The notes under the pieces: generated by a model | Database searches by the model: none | What the model saw: the letters and a program-made list of their open reading frames with translations, nothing else | Told to the model about the DNA's origin: nothing | Shown: positions 1 to 7,893 of the stretch, one piece after another | How positions within the stretch are numbered: the first letter of the stretch is position 1 | How the letters are laid out: each line of letters opens with the position of its first letter | Program-made: the position numbers and the translations under genes | DNA from: Lachnospiraceae bacterium | GTDB lineage: Bacteria; Bacillota; Clostridia; Lachnospirales; Lachnospiraceae | Length of the DNA: 41,207 nucleotides | Assembly (NCBI GenBank): GCA_021205305.1 | Contig: JAJPXU010000048.1 | Span: 1 to 41,207, forward strand | Direction of reading: 5' to 3'

Positions 1-12
1 CTTAACCATATC

Positions 13-849
13 TTACCACCCAAGCACTCCAAATAAAACTGTCTCAATGATATTCAGCCGGCTCACTACAAACATCAGGACAAAATACCCCAGCAGCACC
101 AGATAAGCCGTCTTGTCCCGTTTCTGATAGACAAGCGGACGCATTTTCGTCCGTCCCTCACCTCCGTGGTAGCCCCGCGCTTCCATCGCCATCGCCAGGT
201 CATTTGCGCGGCGAAAAGCAGAAATAAAGAGCGGCACCAGCAGCGGCACCATGTTTTTCGCTCTCTGAATCAGATTGCCAGACTCAAAGTCCGCGCCACG
301 CGCCTGCTGTGCTTTCATGATTTTATCCGTCTCTTCCAGAAGAATCGGGATAAACCGCAGCGCAATGGACATCATCATGGCGATTTCGTGCACCGGTACG
401 TGAACCTTTTTCAGGGGAGAAAGAGACTTCTCCATCCCGTCGGTCAGGTCATTCGGGGTCGTCGTCAGCGTCATCACAGACGAACCGATGATCAGATAAA
501 TCAGACGCACCGCCATGGAGACAGCGGTCTTGACGCCCTCCACCGTGATCTGAAACACCCAGAATTTCACCAGGACGGTACCCTGTACCAGAAACAGGTT
601 GAAAATGACGGTGATCATCAACAGCATCAGAATCGCTTTCAGCCCTTTAATCATATATTTAAAGGGAACCTTTGACACGCGTATCACAGTGGCCAGAAAC
701 AGGGTCGCCACCAGATAGGACTCGATCTTTCCGAATGCAAACAGGGATATGATAAATACCATTGTTCCTGCGAGTTTTACCCTTGGGTCCAGTTTATGAA
801 TGACCGAATCGGTCGGATAATATTGGCCTAACGTAATCTCTCTTAACAT
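13..849 (-). CDS. ecfT: ECF transporter transmembrane subunit EcfT
   Basis: This is the membrane coupling subunit (278 aa) of a group II energy-coupling factor transporter. It links the two ATPases to interchangeable vitamin-binding S components. The N-terminus (LDPRVKL) is typical of EcfT, followed by several hydrophobic helices. The two cytoplasmic Ala-Arg-Gly coupling motifs are visible as QQARGADF and AMEARGYHGG; in the family these dock into the ATPase grooves. The last hydrophobic helix is near the C-terminus. It is the third gene of ecfA1-ecfA2-ecfT, read leftward, 122 nt after ecfA2. The Shine-Dalgarno is weak (AGAAAGAAG), so translation may depend on the upstream genes. No S component is adjacent; queT at 25.3 kb is one possible partner. 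The window edge cuts off whatever follows. Confidence 0.95.
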   Translation of the reverse strand: MLREITLGQYYPTDSVIHKLDPRVKLAGTMVFIISLFAFGKIESYLVATLFLATVIRVSKVPFKYMIKGLKAILMLLMITVIFNLFLVQGTVLVKFWVFQITVEGVKTAVSMAVRLIYLIIGSSVMTLTTTPNDLTDGMEKSLSPLKKVHVPVHEIAMMMSIALRFIPILLEETDKIMKAQQARGADFESGNLIQRAKNMVPLLVPLFISAFRRANDLAMAMEARGYHGGEGRTKMRPLVYQKRDKTAYLVLLGYFVLMFVVSRLNIIETVLFGVLGW

Positions 850-971
850 GGTCTGCTTCTTTCTGTAATTTGTTATTCGTATTGCGTCCGGCTGCTGTTT
901 TTCTTTTCACATTTCATTTTAGCAGCTCATTTCAGCAACTTTTCAGCAGTTCTATTATTAACCGCTCTCTG

Positions 972-1838
972 TTAACAATTTTCTGCTTTCGCACTTTTTA
1001 AGCACCGCGCAATGGATTCCGCCGCTTCCTGGGCCGTCGCCGCGTCTGTGTCGACATCCCAGCCCAGCGCGGCCAGCTCGTGCATCAGATAGACCTCCTG
1101 CGGCGCAGCCAGTCCTACTGCCTCCAGCTCCTTGTAATGGCGGAACACCTTCCTGGGCTCATCGTCATACAGGACCTCACCCTTATTCATCACGATAATG
1201 CGCTGCACATAGCGGGCGACATCCTCCATGCTGTGCGACACGAGGACAACCGTAATCTTCCGCTCCTGGTGCAGCTTCGCCACCTGATCCAGAATGTCGT
1301 CACGGCCTCTGGGATCCAACCCGGCCGTAGGCTCGTCCAGCACCAGCACCTCCGGTTCCATCGCCAGGATCCCGGCAATCGCCGCGCGCCGTTTTTGTCC
1401 GCCGGAAAGTTCAAAGGGGGATACTTTATAATACTCCTCCCCCAGGCCGACCAGCTTCAGCGCCTCCGCTGCACGCCGTTCGATCTCCTCTTTTTCCAGC
1501 CCCAGATTCTTCGGTCCAAAGCAGACATCGGTAAAAACATCCGTCTCGAACAGCTGGTACTCCGGATACTGAAAAACCAGGCCAACCTTACTTCGGAGCT
1601 GCTTCATGCTGTAGCCTTCCGCGTAAATATTTTCATTATTATAATAGATCGTCCCCGATGTTGCTTTGAGCAGCCCATTCAGGTGCTGAATCAGTGTCGA
1701 TTTTCCCGAACCGGTATGGCCTATGATGCCGATAAACTGGCCGTCCGGCAGCTCCAGATTGATATCCTTCAGGGCATGCTGCTCAAACACCGTGCCGTTG
1801 CTGTACGTATAATTCAAGTGTTCAATCCGAATAGACAC
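972..1838 (-). CDS. ecfA2: ECF transporter ATPase EcfA2
   Basis: One of the two ABC ATPases (about 288 aa) that power the ECF module at the inner face of the membrane. Walker A is GHTGSGKST near residues 40-48, the signature is LSGGQKRR, Walker B is VLVLDEPTAGLDP, and the H-loop is VLVSHSMED. I place the start at a GTG (VSIRIEHL), because AAAGGAGA lies at good spacing before it; the ORF-track start six codons upstream is a TTG without such a site. It sits 74 nt downstream of ecfA1, and the two proteins should form the usual heterodimer. The C-terminal extension after the H-loop is typical of EcfA2. The A1/A2 assignment rests on gene order and similarity to known modules. Confidence 0.93.
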   Translation of the reverse strand: MSIRIEHLNYTYSNGTVFEQHALKDINLELPDGQFIGIIGHTGSGKSTLIQHLNGLLKATSGTIYYNNENIYAEGYSMKQLRSKVGLVFQYPEYQLFETDVFTDVCFGPKNLGLEKEEIERRAAEALKLVGLGEEYYKVSPFELSGGQKRRAAIAGILAMEPEVLVLDEPTAGLDPRGRDDILDQVAKLHQERKITVVLVSHSMEDVARYVQRIIVMNKGEVLYDDEPRKVFRHYKELEAVGLAAPQEVYLMHELAALGWDVDTDAATAQEAAESIARCLKSAKAENC

Positions 1839-1912
1839 GTGCCGTCTCCTTTCCAATGCTTCTCACATAAAAGTACAAGCATTCCATTCTCATCAAAACA
1901 TGTTCCGTAAAA

Positions 1913-2779
1913 TCAGGAAGCCTGCCTGTCCCGATAGGCCTGCAGCTCCTCCACCAGTTCCTCATTCGACAAAATATCCGGCCGCAGATCAAATCCCATC
2001 CTGCGCAGCTCATGTGTGACCAGTGTCGCCTGAGGCACATCCAGCCGATATGACTTCAGCTCCTCCACACGGCCAAACACCTCATGCGGAGTACCCTGCA
2101 TGACGATCTTCCCGGCATCCATAACGATTACCCGATCCGCATCAATCACCTCTTCCATATAATGCGTGATCAAAATCACCGTCACATGCTCTTTCTGATT
2201 CAGCTCGTGTACAGTCCGGATGACATCCTTTCGCCCATTCGGATCCAGCATGGCAGTCGGCTCGTCCAGGACAATGCACTTTGGCTTCATTGCCACCACG
2301 CCCGCAATCGCTACGCGCTGTTTCTGCCCGCCGGAGAGCTTATTCGGCGAGTGGGAGCGGTATTCCCACATGCCGACCGACTTCAGGCTGCTCTCCACCC
2401 GCTGCCAGATCTCCTCCTGCGGAACGCCCATATTCTCCGGTCCGAAGCCAACATCCTCATCCACAATCGTCCCGATGATCTGATTGTCCGGATTCTGAAA
2501 CACCATACCGGCCGTCTGCCGGATCTCCCAAAGCTTCGACTCATCCTGTGTGTCCTTGCCGTCCACCCAGAGCGTTCCTTCGCTCGGAAGCAGAATGGCG
2601 TTGATGTGCTTCGCCAACGTAGACTTTCCGGAACCGTTATGGCCCAAAATAGCGATAAAATCACCGGCCTCCACCTCCAGATCCACGCCGTCGACCGCTC
2701 TCTGCTTCGATTCCACATTTCCGTTCTCATCCAGCTTTAAATAATCAAAAGCAAGCTTCGCCGCTTTTACAATTCCCAT
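1913..2779 (-). CDS. ecfA1: ECF transporter ATPase EcfA1
   Basis: First gene of the ECF module (288 aa), an ABC ATPase that pairs with EcfA2. Walker A GHNGSGKS is near residues 46-53. The Q-loop region reads MVFQNPDNQIIGTIVDEDVGFGPEN, with FQNPDNQ being the hallmark of EcfA1-type subunits. The signature is LSGGQKQR, Walker B is CIVLDEPTAMLDP, and the switch His lies in LITHYMEEV. The ATG is preceded by AGAGGAC. In many Firmicutes this operon follows rplQ; here it follows a block of palindromic repeats and a LacI-type gene, so the ribosomal-protein linkage is absent on this side. Confidence 0.94.
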   Translation of the reverse strand: MGIVKAAKLAFDYLKLDENGNVESKQRAVDGVDLEVEAGDFIAILGHNGSGKSTLAKHINAILLPSEGTLWVDGKDTQDESKLWEIRQTAGMVFQNPDNQIIGTIVDEDVGFGPENMGVPQEEIWQRVESSLKSVGMWEYRSHSPNKLSGGQKQRVAIAGVVAMKPKCIVLDEPTAMLDPNGRKDVIRTVHELNQKEHVTVILITHYMEEVIDADRVIVMDAGKIVMQGTPHEVFGRVEELKSYRLDVPQATLVTHELRRMGFDLRPDILSNEELVEELQAYRDRQAS

Positions 2780-2799
2780 TTTATGTCCTCTCTTAATCT

Positions 2800-2984
2800 A
2801 TAAAAAAGTGTGCTTCGCACACACTCGCGAATTGATTGAATTTCAAGAAGCACACTTTTTTGCCGCGCCGGATGCGTATTGCGAAGCAATAAAACACCCT
2901 ACGCATCCGTGCGCATAAATTTTTGTCCGATAGGGAAGTTCGGAGAACTTTCCTATTGGATAAAAAAGTGTGCTTCGCACACAC
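2800..2984. repeat. Palindromic repeat cassette with two terminator-like hairpins
   Basis: The gap between the lacI-type gene and ecfA1 is filled with palindromes. A 25-bp sequence containing GTGTGCTTCGCACAC occurs identically at 2800-2824 and 2960-2984. Read leftward, each is a GTGTGC-GAA-GCACAC hairpin followed by TTTTTT, that is, a Rho-independent terminator. The copy at 2960-2984 lies 27 nt past the lacI stop. An inverted partner (GAAGCACACTTTTTT) is at 2847-2861. Between them are GGATGCGTA...TACGCATCC (about 2870-2909) and an imperfect hairpin CCGATAGGGAAGTTC/GAACTTTCCTATTGG (about 2928-2960). The 71-aa ORF called across this block is an artefact of the repeats. Confidence 0.8.
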
Positions 2985-3010
2985 CCGCCCGCCCCGGCGG
3001 CAAACCATAC

Positions 3011-4066
3011 TCAGTCATGCAGTAACGCTTCATGTTCGATGGATGACACGGGTGCTGTAGAACTTCCGATCACCAGATCGGCATCAAAAATCAGACGGGA
3101 TTCCACCTGTTTTCCTTCGATCAGATCAAACATCAGCTGAATCGTCGCCTCCGCCATCTCTCTGCGCGGCTGTCGGATCGTTGTGATAGATGGTTCGTAA
3201 TAGGAAGCCATGTCCAGCCCGTCAAAACCTGCCACGGAACAGTCCGCCGGAACCATCATCCCTGTGTCAAAAAGCGCCTTGCAGGCGCCAACCGCCATCC
3301 GGTCCGATATTGCGTAAATACAGGTAAACTTTTCCCCTGACTCCAGCAGTTCCTTCGTCAGTCGATAGCCGCTTTCCATAGAAAATGTCTCCAGATCCTC
3401 CGGCGTCCACTTTACCAGATTCTCATTGTATGAAATTCCATGCCCTTCCAACGCTTTCTGATATCCCCTGTGACGCAGCATACCAACGCTGGCGTCATCT
3501 CTGCTCGCGGTCAGCAGCGCAATTTTTTTATGACCACAGGAACAAAGGTAATCGACCATCCTCCGGCTTTCTTTCTCATTGTCAACCGAAACAGAAGGAT
3601 ACTCTCCGCCCATATCTGCGGCATCAGCCGTACTCAGCACAAACGGAACCGAAAGCTGTCTCAGCTTCTCATCCGTCCGATTCGTGACACCGCCCAGAAA
3701 GACAATTCCTTTCAAACGCTTTTCCTTCTCAATCCGGAGAGCAACGTCCACCTCATCCTCAAACTCTTCCACATGCTGTAAAACAAACGAATACTTCTTT
3801 TCATTTGTCTCCCGCTCCAGTATACGGATCATCTCACCAAAAAAAGGATTACTGATACCCTTAATCAACACAGCAATCGTATTGGATTCCGAGCGTTTGA
3901 GATTACGCGCGCTGTTATTTGGCACATAATTATATTTTTGAATCGTATCCAGAACCTTCTGCCGGGTCTCTTCATTAATATCCGGGTGGTTATTAATCGC
4001 CCTGGATACGGTACTCACTCCTACGCCACATAGCCGGGCAATCTCTTTTATGGTAATCTGCTCCAT
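3011..4066 (-). CDS. LacI/GalR-family transcriptional regulator, probable maltodextrin regulator
   Basis: A 351-aa DNA-binding repressor of the LacI/GalR family. The N-terminal helix-turn-helix reads ITIKEIARLCGVGVSTVSRAI, followed by the hinge helix (YVPNNSARNLK). The remainder is a periplasmic-binding-like sensor domain (VLIKGISNPFF, FDGLDMASYYEPSITTIRQP) that would bind a sugar effector. The ATG follows AGGAAGGAAG. It is the last gene of the malE-F-G-Q locus in gene order but has its own strong promoter (TATAAT at 4221-4226). It most likely regulates the maltodextrin operon through the candidate operator near 9318; that is inferred from position and family only. Alternative: a regulator of another sugar pathway. 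Confidence 0.92.
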   Translation of the reverse strand: MEQITIKEIARLCGVGVSTVSRAINNHPDINEETRQKVLDTIQKYNYVPNNSARNLKRSESNTIAVLIKGISNPFFGEMIRILERETNEKKYSFVLQHVEEFEDEVDVALRIEKEKRLKGIVFLGGVTNRTDEKLRQLSVPFVLSTADAADMGGEYPSVSVDNEKESRRMVDYLCSCGHKKIALLTASRDDASVGMLRHRGYQKALEGHGISYNENLVKWTPEDLETFSMESGYRLTKELLESGEKFTCIYAISDRMAVGACKALFDTGMMVPADCSVAGFDGLDMASYYEPSITTIRQPRREMAEATIQLMFDLIEGKQVESRLIFDADLVIGSSTAPVSSIEHEALLHD

Positions 4067-4214
4067 ACTGCTTCCTTCCTAATGCGCCAGTGTCTTTATT
4101 CAGATCTTTTGCTGCCTTCCTTATGCGCCAGTACCTTCTATTCGAGCATCGGCTTCTGCCGCATGCTCGCGCGCCTGGCGCAGGCAGCTTTTGCTGCCTT
4201 CCTTATGCGCCAGT
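4067..4214 (-). repeat. Triplicated module forming the lacI-type gene leader
   Basis: Three direct copies of a roughly 25-27-bp module make up much of the 5' untranslated region. The copies at 4106-4132 and 4188-4214 are identical over 27 bp (core CTGCCTTCCTTATGCGCCAG); a diverged copy is at 4067-4093. Read with the gene, each module carries GGAAGG, and the one next to the ATG supplies the actual ribosome site. The distal copy also folds as ATGCGC-cagt-GCGCAT, right at the predicted transcription start. A segmental duplication of the ribosome-binding region is the simplest origin. Confidence 0.7.
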
Positions 4215-4220
4215 GCGCAT

Positions 4221-4249
4221 ATTATAGCAACTTACCTCCTAAAATGCAA
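4221..4249 (-). promoter_or_regulatory. Sigma-A promoter of the lacI-type gene
   Basis: Read leftward: TTGCAT (4244-4249), a 17-bp spacer, TATAAT (4221-4226). The -10 is perfect and the -35 weak. The predicted start near 4214 falls at the edge of the triplicated leader module. The malE-type promoter at 9360-9388 has the same TTGCAT -35 and the same spacing. Confidence 0.65.
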
Positions 4250-4277
4250 GGTGGAATATGACAGCCACCGGAAATCG

Positions 4278-4317
4278 AAAAACGAACAGGAGGTGACTTA
4301 TCTCACTTCCTGCTCGT
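4278..4317 (-). terminator. Terminator after malQ
   Basis: Read leftward, GAGCAGGAAGTGA-gataag-TCACCTCCTGTTC forms a stem of about 13 bp with one mismatch, followed by GTTTTTCG. It lies about 35 nt past the malQ stop and upstream of the lacI-type promoter, so it would separate the two transcripts. Confidence 0.75.
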
Positions 4318-4350
4318 TTACCCCTGTTTTCCACGCCTGTCTGTCTTTTC

Positions 4351-5856
4351 TTATTTTCTCAAACGCCCGTATACCTCATTTATTCTTCGGATTTTCCCGG
4401 CAAGTTCATCCGTAAACTGGCCCTGCCGCAACCGCCATTTCCAGTTTGATCCCAGGGTAGACGGATGATTCATCCGGGCTTCCTCTCGCAGGCAGAGATA
4501 ATCCTGCATCGGAATAATGGCGGTATCTGCAACGCTTTCCAGGGTCAGGCGAACAAAAGCCCACACAGTCTCAGAACGATCCTCGTCTTTTAAAGACAAA
4601 TACTCTGCCGCCAGGAAACGATCCTCCTCTGTCAATTCGTCATACCATGCAGCCAGCGTCTGGTTATCATGTGTTCCTGTGTACACGACACAGTTTTTCG
4701 TGTAATTGTAAGGCATATAATCCCCAGCTTCCCGGGAATCAAAGGCAAATTCCATAACCTTCATGCCCGGATATCCGGTTTCCGCTACAAGACGTTCCAC
4801 ACTCTCTGTCAGATAGCCCAGATCTTCCGCGATGATCCGCAATTCTCCATCCAAAAACTTCTGTTCAAAATGCGCTTTCACCGCACGAAAAAAATCCATG
4901 CCCGGTCCCGGCTGCCATCTGCCGCCCGCCGCTGTTCCAGCTTCATAGGGAATCGCGAAATACTCATCAAAGCCCCGGAAGTGATCCACCCGCACCACAT
5001 CATACAGAGAAAAGCAGTGTTCCAGACGTCCCAGCCACCAGGCAAACCCTGTCTTTTTATGGTACTCCCAATTGTAAAGAGGATTTCCCCAAAGCTGCCC
5101 GTCCGCGGAAAAAGCATCGGGCGGACACCCTGCCACCCGCAGCGGCCGGCGCTCATCATTAAACTGAAAAAGCTGCGGATTCGCCCAGCTGTCTGAGCTG
5201 TCAAAAGAAACATAGATCGGAATATCCCCGATGATCCGGATTCCACGCTCATTCGCGTATGCTTTCACAGCCGTCCACTGTTTCGCAAACTCATATTGCA
5301 AAAAGCAGTAAAACAGAATCTCCTCCCGGCACATTTCCTGATAACACGCCATCACTCCCGGATGGCGCATGCGAATCTCCTCATCCCACTCATCCCAGCT
5401 TTTCCCGCCAAAACAGTTTTTTACCGCCATATACAGGCTGTAATCCGCAAGCCAGCTTTTCTGTGTTTCGCAAAATTGCTGAAATTCCTCATTTTTTTCC
5501 GGCTCTGCCCTTCGAAACGCCTGTTTCAGCACCAAAAAACGATTCTGGTAAAGTTTCGCATAATCCACAGAAGCCTCATCTGTCCCAAAATCCAGGTTCT
5601 CGTAATCACTCTTTTCAAGCAGGCCTTCCGCGGCAAGCGTATCCAGATCAATAAAATACGGGTTGCCCGCAAAAGCGGAAAATGACTGGTAAGGGGAATC
5701 TCCGTACCCAGTCGGTCCCAACGGTAAAATCTGCCAGTATGTCTGCCCGGCTGCAGACAGCTGGTCAATAAACGCGTAGGCTTCCTTTGAAAAACAGCCA
5801 ATTCCATACGGGGATGGGAGGCTTGACACCGGAAGCAAAATACCACATGTTCTCAT
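4351..5856 (-). CDS. malQ: 4-alpha-glucanotransferase (amylomaltase, GH77)
   Basis: A 501-aa cytoplasmic amylomaltase. It transfers 1,4-alpha-glucan segments between maltodextrins and releases glucose during maltose and starch use. GH77 hallmarks are visible: LPSPYGIGCF at the N-terminus, PIYVSFDSSDSWANPQLF and GCPPDAFSADGQLWGNPLYNW in the middle, VRVDHFRGF (catalytic Asp), IIAEDLGYL (acid/base Glu) and TGTHDNQTL. Length is normal for the family. I start at MRTCGILLP, which follows GAGAGGAGAAGAGGG; the ORF-track start 14 codons upstream is less supported. It is 25 nt downstream of the malG-type gene and should be co-transcribed with the transporter, processing imported dextrins. Confidence 0.96.
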   Translation of the reverse strand: MRTCGILLPVSSLPSPYGIGCFSKEAYAFIDQLSAAGQTYWQILPLGPTGYGDSPYQSFSAFAGNPYFIDLDTLAAEGLLEKSDYENLDFGTDEASVDYAKLYQNRFLVLKQAFRRAEPEKNEEFQQFCETQKSWLADYSLYMAVKNCFGGKSWDEWDEEIRMRHPGVMACYQEMCREEILFYCFLQYEFAKQWTAVKAYANERGIRIIGDIPIYVSFDSSDSWANPQLFQFNDERRPLRVAGCPPDAFSADGQLWGNPLYNWEYHKKTGFAWWLGRLEHCFSLYDVVRVDHFRGFDEYFAIPYEAGTAAGGRWQPGPGMDFFRAVKAHFEQKFLDGELRIIAEDLGYLTESVERLVAETGYPGMKVMEFAFDSREAGDYMPYNYTKNCVVYTGTHDNQTLAAWYDELTEEDRFLAAEYLSLKDEDRSETVWAFVRLTLESVADTAIIPMQDYLCLREEARMNHPSTLGSNWKWRLRQGQFTDELAGKIRRINEVYGRLRK

Positions 5857-5881
5857 CCCTCTTCTCCTCTCTTTTCTTCTC

Positions 5882-6811
5882 TCATCCCTTGACCGCACCC
5901 GCGATCACACCTTCAATAATATACTTCTGACAAGCCAGATAAAAAATAACAATCGGGATGATCGCCAGCACAAGTACAGCCATCATCGCCCCCCAGTCCA
6001 GCTGACCATGACTCTGTTTTAAATACTGCACGGCAATCGGAATGGTGCGATACTTATTGACATTCAGAACCAGACTTGGAAGGAGGTAATCGTTCCACAC
6101 CCACATCGCCTCCAAAATGGCGATGGTCACCGTTGTTGGTTTCAGAATCGGAAAAATTACGCGGAAAAAGGTCTGAAGCGGATTGCAGCCATCAATCACC
6201 GCCGCCTCCTCAATTTCCAGAGAAATACTGCGGATAAACCCGCTGAACATAAATACCGCCAGCCCCGCGCCAAATCCCAGATACACCACAATAATTCCCA
6301 GCGGATTTGCCAGATGAAGCATATTGGCAAATTTAGACAGCGTAAACATCACCATCTGAAACGGCACTACCATGGAAAACAGGCAAAGCAAATAAATAGC
6401 TTTCGACAGCTTCGTATGGACGCGTGTCAGATACCAGGCCGCCATCGAACAGAAGAGAATAATCGCCAACACACTCCCCACGGTGATAAACAGCGACACG
6501 CCGAAGCAGGAAAAGAAATTGGTTTTCTCCAGTGCGTTTTTATAATTCAGCAGGCCGCACATCGCCTTTTCAATCCCGGCTTTCCATTTCTCAAATCCAT
6601 CCTCGAAGAGAGATTTCGTACTGATTCCAAACGGATATTTGAAAATATATGCCTTTCGCTTAAATGAGTTCAAAAGGACGACAAAAATCGGTGCAATCCA
6701 TCCCAGGCTCAAAAACGAGAAAACCGCTGTAAGAATGCCGCTGTGTCTGGATCGTCTTGCCGCGTTCACCAGATCACTGGATTTCGCACCAGAAGCTATT
6801 TTTTTTGCCAT
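5882..6811 (-). CDS. Sugar ABC transporter permease, MalG type
   Basis: Inner-membrane permease (309 aa) of a CUT1-family carbohydrate importer. There are about six hydrophobic helices, and the EAA coupling loop is seen as EIEEAAVIDGCNPLQTFFRVIFPILKP. The C-terminus ends VIEGVIAGAVKG, the typical MalG-type ending. Its ATG overlaps the stop of the malF-type gene by one base (TAATG), so translation is coupled. The expected partners are the MalF-type permease, the binding protein and an ATPase (MsmX/MalK type). No ATPase is present here, as is usual in Firmicutes, where a shared ATPase serves several such importers. Substrate is inferred as maltodextrin from the adjacent malQ. Confidence 0.93.
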   Translation of the reverse strand: MAKKIASGAKSSDLVNAARRSRHSGILTAVFSFLSLGWIAPIFVVLLNSFKRKAYIFKYPFGISTKSLFEDGFEKWKAGIEKAMCGLLNYKNALEKTNFFSCFGVSLFITVGSVLAIILFCSMAAWYLTRVHTKLSKAIYLLCLFSMVVPFQMVMFTLSKFANMLHLANPLGIIVVYLGFGAGLAVFMFSGFIRSISLEIEEAAVIDGCNPLQTFFRVIFPILKPTTVTIAILEAMWVWNDYLLPSLVLNVNKYRTIPIAVQYLKQSHGQLDWGAMMAVLVLAIIPIVIFYLACQKYIIEGVIAGAVKG

Positions 6812-7668
6812 TACGCCTGCACCTCCTTGCTCGTCGTCAGTTTATTCTGTGCCACCGCGATCACCGCGACCAGAATAAAGAAAATCACCGCTTTCGCCTG
6901 TCCGACTCCCTGCCAGCCCGTCGTACCATACATCGTATCATAAATATTCAGCGCAAGCAGCTGCGAGAGCTTGCCCGGATTGCCCCCGGTCAGAGCCAGG
7001 TTCTGATCGAACAGCTTGAACCCGTTCGTCAGCGTCAAAAATGTACAGGTACTGATGGTCGGCATCAGCATGGGAATGATCACATAGCGAAGCCTCTGCC
7101 AGGAACCTGCGCCATCAATCTTCGCTGCCTCAATCAGATCGCCCGGCACATTCTGAATCCCGGCGATGTAGATGACCATCATATATCCGATCTGCTGCCA
7201 GCAAACAACAATAATCAGCCCCCAGAACGCATACCACTGCGTAGAGACAATGGTCTTTGAAAAATTCTGCAGAACCGCGTTGAAAATCATTAACCAGATA
7301 TAACTCAGGACAATTCCGCCGATCAGGTTCGGCATGAAAAACACCGTCCGAAACAGATTTGTTCCGCGAATGCCCTTCGTAAGCGCCATTGCAATCGCAA
7401 ACGCGACCACATTGATAATTGTCATAGACACCAGGGTAAACAGCGCCGTATACCAGATCGAGTGCAGAAACGTCGTGTCCAGCTCGCCGTTCACATAAAA
7501 AATGCGGGTATAATTCTTCAGACCGACCCAGGTCCAGTCCGTAACTGTCGTAAATTTACAAAAGGACAGGAACACACCGTAAACAAACGGCACAATAAAT
7601 CCAATCGTAAAAGCGGCCAGCATCGGAAGAACAAAGATCGGAAAATACTTTCGGATCGATTTTTCCAT
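6811..7668 (-). CDS. Sugar ABC transporter permease, MalF type
   Basis: Inner-membrane permease (285 aa), partner of the MalG-type protein in a CUT1 sugar importer. The N-terminus (YFPIFVLPMLAAFTIGFIVPFVYGVFLSF) is a single long membrane segment, followed by several more helices. The EAA loop reads GDLIEAAKIDGAGSWQRLRYVIIPMLMP. Near the C-terminus, FDQNLALTGGNPG is the usual MalF-type motif. The gene follows the binding-protein gene after a 225-nt gap that contains a hairpin, and overlaps the next permease by one base. Confidence 0.93.
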   Translation of the reverse strand: MEKSIRKYFPIFVLPMLAAFTIGFIVPFVYGVFLSFCKFTTVTDWTWVGLKNYTRIFYVNGELDTTFLHSIWYTALFTLVSMTIINVVAFAIAMALTKGIRGTNLFRTVFFMPNLIGGIVLSYIWLMIFNAVLQNFSKTIVSTQWYAFWGLIIVVCWQQIGYMMVIYIAGIQNVPGDLIEAAKIDGAGSWQRLRYVIIPMLMPTISTCTFLTLTNGFKLFDQNLALTGGNPGKLSQLLALNIYDTMYGTTGWQGVGQAKAVIFFILVAVIAVAQNKLTTSKEVQA

Positions 7669-7766
7669 AAAAACCCTCTCTTTTCATTACACGGGAAACC
7701 GAGACAGCCAAAACGCCCCGGTATCCGCTGACAACAGCCAGGAAGCGCGAATGGTAGTGAAAGAAA

Positions 7767-7791
7767 GGGCAGGTGAATCAATCACCCACCC
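7767..7791 (-). other. Intra-operon hairpin between binding-protein and permease genes
   Basis: Read leftward, GGGTGGGTGA-ttga-TTCACCTGCCC forms a G/C-rich stem with a symmetric internal mismatch, followed by a pyrimidine-rich TTTCTTTC. Such hairpins after a binding-protein gene often make it more abundant than its permeases, by partial termination or 3'-end protection. That role is inference here. The rest of the 225-nt gap shows nothing recognisable. Confidence 0.45.
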
Positions 7792-7893
7792 TTCTGAGCC
7801 ACACAATTCGAATCCGCTTCCGCCGCAGATTACTCTTTGACAAAAGCTACGTGCTTTCTGTCTCTGCAGGCGTAGCCTCAAACAGCCTCTGTT

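Noticed and set aside
1080-1910. 276-aa plus-strand ORF opposite ecfA2
   Set aside because: Antisense shadow; ecfA2 has complete ABC motifs in the other direction.
13-2779. Dedicated S component in the ECF operon
   Set aside because: None of the three genes is an S component, so the module is a shared (group II) one; queT lies 22 kb away.
2793-3008. 71-aa minus-strand ORF
   Set aside because: It lies wholly in the palindromic terminator cassette; the peptide repeats KHTFL/AHFF because the DNA repeats, and there is no ribosome site.
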